Source: Blastocatellia bacterium (GTDB lineage: Bacteria > Acidobacteriota > Blastocatellia > UBA7656). Taken from it: a stretch of DNA of 39,698 nt. Below are positions 32,780 through 39,698 of this stretch, in pieces (position 1 is the stretch's first letter; each line of letters begins with the position of its first letter). A program made the translations under genes and the position numbers. Under the pieces are notes generated by a model that had not been told where the DNA came from, did no database searches, and saw only the letters and a list, made by a program, of their open reading frames with translations. The stretch lies in assembly GCA_035275065.1 (NCBI GenBank), contig DATENM010000005.1:1-39698 (forward strand), read 5' to 3'.

Positions 32780-35700
32780 ATGAGTTCTGACAGTATCAGA
32801 GAGCCAAGCGATCAGCCACCGACAAATGACGGCAGGCCCGATCCCGTTCAGGAGATTGTAGCTAGTAACCATAGCAGCATTAGAGGCGTGATTCAGGGCC
32901 GGGAGGTGATCGGCAATATTATCTCCACAGGTGACCACAGCCAGTTCTTCATAGGAGGTTACGAGCGGCTGCGCGACGCTTATATAGATCCTCAGTCAGT
33001 TTTTCGGCGTGTTGACTTGGACCGCTTTGAGGGTCGGGAGTGGCTCCTCATTCTGATAGACCTCTTCCTGAGTGAGCATGACCAAGGCTACTTCATCCTG
33101 GAAGCAGGAGCAGGTTTAGGTAAATCGACATTCATGGCATGGCTGGCTCGTGAGCGAAGGTACATCCATCATTTCGTTGAACTCGCGGCGGGCATGCAAG
33201 GAATAGAAGCGGGATTGAAAAACTTAGCGGCTCAACTCGAGCTGGCCTACGGTCTCAACGCTGATGGGAGTGAGGGCATACTTCCTCCCGCCTCATCCCA
33301 TCCTCAATACCTCATGAGGTTGCTAAGTCAGGCCGCCGACCAACGGCGAGAGGGTGAAAAAATAGTCCTGGTAGTAGATGCTCTGGATGAGTCAGACACA
33401 CCACTCAATCAGAATGTTATGGGCCTGCCGCGTACCCTGCCTGAAGGGGTTTTCTTTATTGTATCGCAGCGGCCCGTGCCCGTGACACTTCAAGTTGACC
33501 TTCCTACAGAACGCAAGGTTTTCAGATTTCATGCCGAAAGTCGAGAGAACCAAGACGACATGCGACGTTTCTTGGAAAAGACCACCTCTTGGCCAGGTGT
33601 TTCAAGAGCTTTACGAGAAAGCAGTCATTCCCCGCAACACTTCATTACGACCTTGCTCGAAAAATGTCATGGTCTCTGGATCTATCTTCATTTTGTCGTG
33701 TTTGAGATTGAAGATGGTGACGCGTCGCCACTGGACCTAAATGCCCTGCCTGATGGTATGGCGCAATACTACGCACGCTACTGGAAGAAGTGGCGGGATA
33801 AGGATGAAGAGCAATGGTACAGAACCTACTTGCCATTGCTGGCTACTCTGACGGCATCGCAAGTGGCAATCACTGCCGCATTACTCGCCGAATGGGCCGG
33901 GGTAAAAATGCCGGAACTGATGCTGCGTAAGTTGCTGAATGAGAACTGGCGACCATTTATGACGATCTCTGGACAAGGAGCGCACACCTCTTATCGCTTC
34001 TATCATGCCTCCTTGCGCGAGTTCTTCCAAGGGCAGGTCAAGCGCAAGATACTTGATTCATCTACAGAGAGGCTGGAAGACAGTTTGGGTAATCTGACGG
34101 CTGCTGACGAGTCCATTTTGGATGAACTGGCAACGGAAACACGACGGGCGCATTACCGCCTGGCAGAACGCTACCTCACTTACTGGGGAGGACTTGCCAA
34201 CGGCCTGCCAGATTTGATGAAGGATGGGCGGCGACTGTTAGATGAAGGGTATGGCCTGCGCTACTTGCCTGTTCACTTAGAAGCTGCCGGGAGAGTCGCT
34301 GATCTGCACAGGTTGTTGGCCCTAGAGAATGAGCAGGGACGAAACACGTGGTATCAGGCAAAAGATGCTGCCGATGAATTAACCAGTTATTTGTTAGACA
34401 TAGTTCGGACTTGGCGATTGATAGAAGAAGATTCTAGCAGCCATGAGAACGTGACAGGCATGCGTATAGCATTAGAGTGTCGGTATGCCTTAATTCTAAG
34501 TTCACTCAATAGTCTAACCAGCAGCATTCCTCCATCCCTGCTTTCTGTCCTACTTGCAAAAGGCTTGTGGCAGCCACCAAAGGTGTTTGCTTACGCGCAG
34601 CAATTCACCCGACCTTCGGAGCGCGTGAGGGTGTTTATTAATTTGGCGCGTAACATGCCGTCGGAATATGAGGAATATAAGAATGAGGCTTTACGCAAGG
34701 CACTCCATTCGATCCCAGAAGCAAAAGAAGGAGGCGGGTTATACTGGCGCGTGTTGGTTGATATCGTTCAAGAACTGCCAGATTCTTTGCTGAAAGAAGC
34801 GATTGAAATCGTGCGTGCGAATCCGGTAGGCCCTTGGGTGTTTGTGAAATTTGTTTGCAAATTGCCGAACACGTTGAGAGAAGAGCTATTACCAGAGGCG
34901 CTACAAGCTGTGCTAGAAATGGATTCTGAATTTATTCAGGCGGAAGCTTTAGCTGATCTAGCACCACATCTATCGGAGCCACTTAGAAGTGAAATACTTC
35001 GACAAGCTCTGTTGGCGGCCCGAGCAAATGATAGTGAGGCCTATAAGGCAGAGCTGCTGATTAATTTATCATCCCACCTTCTTGAGCCGTTGCGGAGCCA
35101 AGTCTTAGGCGAAGCGCAGCTAGCTGCAGCGAGAGCCATGTTCGGATATGTCAGTCAGTTGATAAGGGCGCTTACGGTATTAGGCCCCGCACTATCTGAG
35201 GCATCTCTGAAGTCTGAACTGGAAACTTTACGGGAAAAGGGAGGTGAAAATCAGGGGGCGGTGATACAGGCAGTACTGACGCAAAATCTGCCGGATTCGG
35301 AGCAGGAGGAAGCTGTTCGTCAAGCATTGACGGCCACCGGGAATGCCACAAACAAACTGTGGCGCTTGGAGGCATTGGCGGTCCTGATTCCCCAATTGGC
35401 TCAACTCGGCCATGCTGAGGAAGCGTTAACTAGGCTCAGGACTGTCGATGGCGACTTCATGAAGGCAAGCATATTAGCTGCCACAGCCCCACATCTTGAG
35501 TTGCCGGCTTTACAAGACGCTATATCTGATGCTCGTCAGATTAGGTGGAATTACGCGCGGGCCCTGGCCTTGGCCACTCTGCTCGTTCGACTGGCGGAGT
35601 TGGGCTTCTCGGATGAGGCGTTGACGTTGGCTCTGGAAGAAGATGTACAAGCTTGTAGGGGAGAGGCTCTGATCGGCCTTGCCCCATATCTTTCAGACGC

Positions 35701-38581
35701 ACAGGTGGAAAGATCGCTTCCGACGTTACAGACTTTAGAAGACGAGGCGGATCGGGCAGGCGCACAGAGCGTATTGCTTGCGCGTTTGGCAGCACTCGGC
35801 CATTGCACCGAAGCGATAGAGATGGCCCGGGTCATCCCTAATAACTTTGTACGAGCGATGGTTCTGGCGGCTGTACTACCATTCTTAACTGACGCCGACA
35901 GCAAAGCGGCGAGACAAGATGCGTGGAGTATTGCTGCGGCGTTGCCTGGCCAATTCAGGGCGAAAGTTTTGATGGCCCTAGCCGTCTATCTGCCAGATGC
36001 AGAGAAGAAGATAGTGCTACGCCGAGCGCTTCAAGAGACGCTGGCGTTTAAGAACGAACAGGTGCAGGCATGGTGCTTAGAGGTGTTATCACCAATTACT
36101 CCCGCGCTCCTCCTTCAAGAATTCTTACCCAAAGTGAGGAAGATAAAAAATGCCCGATGGCGAACGGACGCCTTGCTCGCTATGGCTCCCTATTTGTCGG
36201 ACGCTGAAAGAAGCCAAGCTTTAGAGGCGGTAAAAAGAACAGCGCAAGCCGCAACGCGTCGCCATTGGGCAGATTATCATTGGCCAATAGTTGCGCTCGC
36301 GCGTTTAGCACTCCTGTCGTCGGAGCCGGCCAAGAGTGAGGTGGTACAGGAGGTTTTACAAGCAGTGAAAAGCCATTCCTCAAGCCGTACTATATCAGAC
36401 TCTTTCGCCAACATCGCGGAGGGGTTACCCGCACGGTTATTAACTGAATTGTGGCTGCTCCTACGAGAAGAGAAGAACATGACTGCCAAGACTGATCTGC
36501 TCGGGCTCATCGCGTCACGGCTTGGAGGGCCGCACCAGGACGAAATGCTGCGGGAGGTTCTCAGCAAAGCTTGGATAGAATTCGACTATCATTCACAATT
36601 CCATATAAGGTTAGAGAGCCGGGAAGAGCTTGAGCAGGGATACTCCGAGCCCGTACTACCGGATATCTCGAGGCTAGCGACGAGCTTAAATGAGCCCATT
36701 TTACGAGAAGCCATTGACAGCACTGGTAATCTGAGATGGGACTATGCGCGGTCAAAGGCGCTCGCTGCGCTCGTCCCCCGACTAGCCAAATTAGGTCACG
36801 GCGAAGAGGCTCTCGGACTGGTTGGCAAGATAGACTATGAAAAGTGGCGAGTTCCTGCCTTAGCCCAAATGGCCGTCAGCCTGCCCGACGAGCTAAAAAG
36901 CAGACTACTAGAGGAAGTGCGGGAGCTTAAACATGAACACTGGCGAACCCAAGCGCTCGAGGCAGTAATTCCTCATCTTCCACCGGCATTGTTGGAAACA
37001 GTGCTGGCAGATGAGCTGGGGTGCATAGGGCCTGAAGAGTGGCTATCGGAAGCAGTGGCTGGTTTCGCTTTGCTTTCAACAGAGCCGGAGCGAGCACGCC
37101 TATTACAAGAGGCCCTTGAATATGCACGTGCGCTTCCGGCAGACATGTTCCTTTATAGCCCTAGGGTAAATGCGCTCACCAATCTGGTGGACAAACTACC
37201 GGAGTCCGAACGGCCGGGAGTCATAGATGAGGCGATCGCCGTGGCGCAAGAAGTGGTGAACGATTTCTATCGAGGGGAGACGCTTGTCAAGCTTACTAAC
37301 AGGCTTATCGAGTTGGGTTATCCGGAAAAAGCCTTATTAGCAGTTCAGGCTACAAAGCCTGATGACAAGCATATCAAGGCATTAGTCCACCTATCGCTAT
37401 TTCTGCCGGAGCCCCAGAGGCACGAGCTTTTAGCTGAGGCCCTTGAAGTTGTTCGAGCGGAAAGAAATCCCTATCAAAAAGCCAAAATGGTAGTTGAGCT
37501 AGCCGCTCGCTTGCCAGATTCGCTGAAGAGTGAGGCATTGCATATAGCCGGCTCGATTGAGGGCGAATATGACCAAGCTAACGCCCTGATGGCTCTGGTC
37601 TCCAGTTTGCCGGAAGAATTAGTTAATGAAACTCTGGCTTTGGCACAGAGAATGAAAAATAAGGCGTGGGAGGCCCTGGTGACCGCAGAGTTGAACCGGC
37701 ATTCGAGCAAACCTGCCCCCTCAACAAAGACCTTAGACACGCTCGCAACGCGGGCAGACCATTCGAACTTCAGAGACAGATGTTTCGGACAACTCTCCGA
37801 GAGTATGGTCAGAGAAGCCCTGGCTATGGCCGAGCATATAGAAGATGAATATCAGAAGGCTGAGTTATTAACAAAGTTAGCACAACATTTACCTGAATCA
37901 GAGTTAGATGAGGCTTTATCAATAGCCCTACGCATTAAGGGTGAGACTAACCGCGCCAATGCCTTGAGAGGATTAGCACCTTACTTAGCAGAGAATCTAT
38001 TGCGAGCTGCGTTAGAAGCCACAGAGTTGATAGAGGAGGAGCTCTGGCAATCGCACGCTCTAGGAGGCTTACTGCTCCGGTTAGCGAAACTCGGCTACAT
38101 CGCAGAGGCGCTAGCCAAGGCTAGAAAGGTTTATTGGTATGAAGACAGAGCAGATATATTAATGAAATTAGCTTCTCAGTTGGAAGACCCATACAAGTAT
38201 GACGTGTTGAATGAGGTGCTATTCATGATCAAGGAAGGAGTAGATGATATAAATAGAGTAGAGGATCTTTATAAACGAATTCAGGAACTGGTGGAGATGG
38301 ATTATTCTCCCGTAGAGTTATTTAAAGTAGCAAGAGCAATTAATTTTCCTGAATGGCGGATAAAGACAATGGCTGTACTGGTGCCATATTTGTTAAACCT
38401 GCCTCATAATGATCTTCACGTTCTCTGGCAGGAAAGCTTACATCTGGCGACACAGCGAATCCGAAGCAGTTTACTCGGTGACATCAGTACACTTACTCCG
38501 ATAATTTGGAAACTAGGCGGAACAGAAGCCGTAGCCCTGACACTCAATTCAATCCATGATGTTGAGCGATGGTGGCCTTGA
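32780..38581 (+). CDS. NACHT/STAND NTPase with very long helical-repeat sensor
   Basis: 1933 residues from the ATG at 32780. A beta-hairpin-like N-terminus (SIRGVIQGREVIGNIISTGD) precedes the NTPase: Walker A EAGAGLGKSTF at about 108-118, Walker B IVLVVDALDES at about 200, then a winged-helix region to about 450. The remaining roughly 1450 residues are tandem helical repeats of about 35-50 residues, with wording such as ALADLAPHLSEPLRSEILRQ, ALMALVSSLPEELVNETLAL and LAQHLPESELDEALSIA. These are HEAT/TPR-like units, probably the ligand sensor. The design (switch plus large sensor) is that of bacterial NLR-like antiphage proteins such as Avs, but no known effector domain is fused; the small upstream protein may fill that role. 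Base composition is more AT-rich than the left half of the window, consistent with transfer. Confidence 0.88.
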   Translation: MSSDSIREPSDQPPTNDGRPDPVQEIVASNHSSIRGVIQGREVIGNIISTGDHSQFFIGGYERLRDAYIDPQSVFRRVDLDRFEGREWLLILIDLFLSEHDQGYFILEAGAGLGKSTFMAWLARERRYIHHFVELAAGMQGIEAGLKNLAAQLELAYGLNADGSEGILPPASSHPQYLMRLLSQAADQRREGEKIVLVVDALDESDTPLNQNVMGLPRTLPEGVFFIVSQRPVPVTLQVDLPTERKVFRFHAESRENQDDMRRFLEKTTSWPGVSRALRESSHSPQHFITTLLEKCHGLWIYLHFVVFEIEDGDASPLDLNALPDGMAQYYARYWKKWRDKDEEQWYRTYLPLLATLTASQVAITAALLAEWAGVKMPELMLRKLLNENWRPFMTISGQGAHTSYRFYHASLREFFQGQVKRKILDSSTERLEDSLGNLTAADESILDELATETRRAHYRLAERYLTYWGGLANGLPDLMKDGRRLLDEGYGLRYLPVHLEAAGRVADLHRLLALENEQGRNTWYQAKDAADELTSYLLDIVRTWRLIEEDSSSHENVTGMRIALECRYALILSSLNSLTSSIPPSLLSVLLAKGLWQPPKVFAYAQQFTRPSERVRVFINLARNMPSEYEEYKNEALRKALHSIPEAKEGGGLYWRVLVDIVQELPDSLLKEAIEIVRANPVGPWVFVKFVCKLPNTLREELLPEALQAVLEMDSEFIQAEALADLAPHLSEPLRSEILRQALLAARANDSEAYKAELLINLSSHLLEPLRSQVLGEAQLAAARAMFGYVSQLIRALTVLGPALSEASLKSELETLREKGGENQGAVIQAVLTQNLPDSEQEEAVRQALTATGNATNKLWRLEALAVLIPQLAQLGHAEEALTRLRTVDGDFMKASILAATAPHLELPALQDAISDARQIRWNYARALALATLLVRLAELGFSDEALTLALEEDVQACRGEALIGLAPYLSDAQVERSLPTLQTLEDEADRAGAQSVLLARLAALGHCTEAIEMARVIPNNFVRAMVLAAVLPFLTDADSKAARQDAWSIAAALPGQFRAKVLMALAVYLPDAEKKIVLRRALQETLAFKNEQVQAWCLEVLSPITPALLLQEFLPKVRKIKNARWRTDALLAMAPYLSDAERSQALEAVKRTAQAATRRHWADYHWPIVALARLALLSSEPAKSEVVQEVLQAVKSHSSSRTISDSFANIAEGLPARLLTELWLLLREEKNMTAKTDLLGLIASRLGGPHQDEMLREVLSKAWIEFDYHSQFHIRLESREELEQGYSEPVLPDISRLATSLNEPILREAIDSTGNLRWDYARSKALAALVPRLAKLGHGEEALGLVGKIDYEKWRVPALAQMAVSLPDELKSRLLEEVRELKHEHWRTQALEAVIPHLPPALLETVLADELGCIGPEEWLSEAVAGFALLSTEPERARLLQEALEYARALPADMFLYSPRVNALTNLVDKLPESERPGVIDEAIAVAQEVVNDFYRGETLVKLTNRLIELGYPEKALLAVQATKPDDKHIKALVHLSLFLPEPQRHELLAEALEVVRAERNPYQKAKMVVELAARLPDSLKSEALHIAGSIEGEYDQANALMALVSSLPEELVNETLALAQRMKNKAWEALVTAELNRHSSKPAPSTKTLDTLATRADHSNFRDRCFGQLSESMVREALAMAEHIEDEYQKAELLTKLAQHLPESELDEALSIALRIKGETNRANALRGLAPYLAENLLRAALEATELIEEELWQSHALGGLLLRLAKLGYIAEALAKARKVYWYEDRADILMKLASQLEDPYKYDVLNEVLFMIKEGVDDINRVEDLYKRIQELVEMDYSPVELFKVARAINFPEWRIKTMAVLVPYLLNLPHNDLHVLWQESLHLATQRIRSSLLGDISTLTPIIWKLGGTEAVALTLNSIHDVERWWP

Positions 38582-38605
38582 AAATTACGTATGTGAGAGC
38601 ATAAG

Positions 38606-38690
38606 CCTCTAATACATCACCGGGCCCCCAAGCGGCATTGAAGAAATGACGAGAGATTTGCTGCGCGCTCCGGTGCATGTCGTTCCTATG
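38606..38690. repeat. Decayed attC-like site far from the array
   Basis: ACATCACCGGGCCCCCAAGCG on the left and GCGCTCCGGTGCATGTCG on the right are clear relatives of the array sites at 10510 and 13259, with the same order and spacing. The outer cores have decayed: CTCTAAT replaces CTAAC, and CCTATGAA follows where GTTATGC or GTTAGAC should stand. It lies 24 bases after the NACHT gene stop, 21 kb from the array. It points to former mobility of cassettes or of a DNA block through this locus. Confidence 0.6.
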
Positions 38691-38737
38691 AATAGTCAAC
38701 GAGTAACTTGGGCGAGGGTGTGCGAGCGTTTGTGTAA

Positions 38738-38890
38738 ATCGTCATAGCCCCTAACCGGAGCGGCGATAATCCTGGCGAAGAGATTATCGTAGATCGCAGC
38801 AAGATAGATTTTCCTGCCGGCCAAGGCTTCACCTTTGTGGTCGTAAACCATGACGGGCTGCGCTCGATGCCTCACACATTTCGACGATAG
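38738..38890 (+). pseudogene. Orphan coding fragment without a start
   Basis: Fifty codons that read like ordinary protein (EEIIVDRSKIDFPAGQGFTF, then VVVNHDGLRSMPHTFRR) end in TAG at 38890, but a stop lies just before them at 38735 and there is no start codon in frame. Probably the 3' piece of a lost gene, sitting just past the decayed attC, where a cassette gene would be expected. No family recognised. Confidence 0.35.
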
Positions 38891-39048
38891 CGATATAAAC
38901 GAGAATTTGACAATTATCTAACTTCAAGGAGCACAAAAGCATGGCACAGATGCGCCGCGGTAACCGTTCAGTCGCAATTACAATGTTTAGGGTTGTACTT
39001 CTCTGAAGAACTTCTCTGTCTCAGCCGCCTGTACGGGCTTCAACCTCA

Positions 39049-39261
39049 TTATCGAATTATGGTTAGCGATTGGTGCCTTGTTTGTACCGGCAGAAATGAG
39101 GGCGCTGCTTGCCCTTCTTGTCGGGCCCGACACGCTTCTACCAGATACTTATGCACACTCTCACCCCGCCGCTTCAGCGTCATCACTACCGTCAGCCGCC
39201 GCTCGACTATTTCGGCACCGCTCGCTGATTGACTCCCAAAGTTGACCCGCCGCCATAGCAC
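39049..39261 (-). pseudogene. C-terminal fragment of an IS66-type transposase
   Basis: The 70 codons include NFGSQSASGAEIVERRLTVV and RGESVHKYLVEACRARQEGQAA, which match the C-terminal end of IS66-type transposases (forms such as FGTQSESGSRFVERMLTVV). Nothing of the main domain remains to the right. It adds to the signs of repeated insertion in this flank. Confidence 0.72.
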
Positions 39262-39374
39262 CGCATGCCTCCTATTTGACTATTTGATGTTTGCTTAAAT
39301 AGCGAGAATTAGTTAGCCAATCCCAGAGCTTTGAAGAATGTGCAGGCAAAGCAAATGTAGTAACGAATGGTTAT

Positions 39375-39485
39375 TCATTGCGCCTTATTTTTTCGCTCGG
39401 CTTTCCAGGCTTCATTATACTCATAGTGCCAATCTTCAAAGAGGGGCTTAAAGATATTTTTATAGGTGGCTTTAGAAAGAAAAAC
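39375..39485 (-). pseudogene. Short 3' gene fragment truncated at an inverted-repeat element
   Basis: The minus strand reads KNIFKPLFEDWHYEYNEAWK and continues for nine residues to a TGA at 39375-39377. An in-frame stop at 39486 cuts the frame on the other side, 13 bases from the inverted repeat that starts at 39499. It looks like the tail of a gene destroyed by insertion. Family not recognised. Confidence 0.3.
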
Positions 39486-39498
39486 TCAGCAAATTAAA

Positions 39499-39585
39499 GC
39501 AGTCTGGTTCCCGGCAGCCTGTGCAGCGCGGACCTTCTAAGACGCCTGGAAGCCCCTCTAAACCAGACTGCATGAGGTTGGCACA
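39499..39585. mobile_element. Short inverted-repeat element related to the IS630 end
   Basis: GCAGTCTGGTT (39499-39509) and AACCAGACTGC (39561-39571) are exact inverted repeats 51 bases apart. The right arm continues as ATGAGGTTGGCACA, and the stretch 39563-39585 nearly matches 30970-30992 beside the IS630 fragment. It may be a miniature (MITE-like) derivative or two abutting ends of the same IS family. Confidence 0.5.
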
Positions 39586-39698
39586 GGTCGTTGCTCTTTG
39601 ATATTTCGTTTGTTGCCAAACACGCGATCTATCAAGGAGTACGCCCTGTGCCTGGTTCGACAATAATTGACCTGTCTTGCTCCGAGCAAGAACATCTG

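Noticed and set aside
39472..39663. Minus-strand open frame of 63 codons across the inverted-repeat element
   Set aside because: It spans both arms of the inverted repeat and its translation is not protein-like; probably chance, though a few residues may derive from an IS end.
1..39698. tRNA, rRNA or tmRNA genes
   Set aside because: I looked for conserved tRNA arms and rRNA stretches, especially beside the integrase remnant, and found none.

Overview
The window looks like chromosomal DNA of a free-living soil-type bacterium with a moderately high GC core. The mix of genes (a very large RHS/YD-repeat protein, STAND ATPases, a GH64-like glucanase, an RHS core with acidobacterial-style wording) makes an Acidobacteriota relative plausible. 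That is an inference; there is no rRNA, tRNA or other marker gene here to prove it.

Layout. 1-5.8 kb: a giant secreted RHS-repeat protein. 5.8-8.1 kb: three minus-strand genes of prophage-remnant character, one frameshifted. 8.4-9.9 kb: a predicted lipoprotein with a zincin motif and a SWIM zinc-finger gene that ends in a strong intrinsic terminator. 9.95-17.7 kb: an array of about ten attC-like recombination sites, all in one orientation, alternating with single minus-strand genes. This is an integron gene-cassette array without any integron integrase in view (a CALIN). Its cassettes encode an NTF2/SnoaL-like protein, a YcxB-like membrane protein, a frameshifted alpha/beta hydrolase, a beta-helix protein, an ABM/DUF3291-like protein, a ZIP transporter, a PUR/DUF3276 protein and a GH64-like protein.

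18.2-31.0 kb: a divergent gene cluster around an AT-rich control region at about 26.5-26.9 kb. The minus arm encodes a haem-oxygenase-like di-iron oxidase (all six expected ligands visible), a membrane-anchored type-1 periplasmic-binding-like receptor, a DUF4062-STAND ATPase-FGE-fold protein, an MFS exporter and an ATP-grasp ligase. The plus arm encodes an HTH-fused EgtD-like methyltransferase, a polytopic membrane protein and a second EgtD-like methyltransferase. Ligase, di-iron oxidase, two methyltransferases, exporter and sensor/switch proteins together suggest an undescribed small-molecule (amino-acid or dipeptide derived) pathway, or a signalling/conflict system built from such parts. This is the most interesting part of the window.

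31.0-39.7 kb: a scrapyard of mobile-element remnants (IS630, tyrosine recombinase, IS66, an inverted-repeat element, a lone decayed attC) surrounding an intact two-gene operon: a small helical protein and a 1933-residue NACHT-type STAND NTPase with a very long helical-repeat sensor region, typical in layout of bacterial NLR-like defence proteins.
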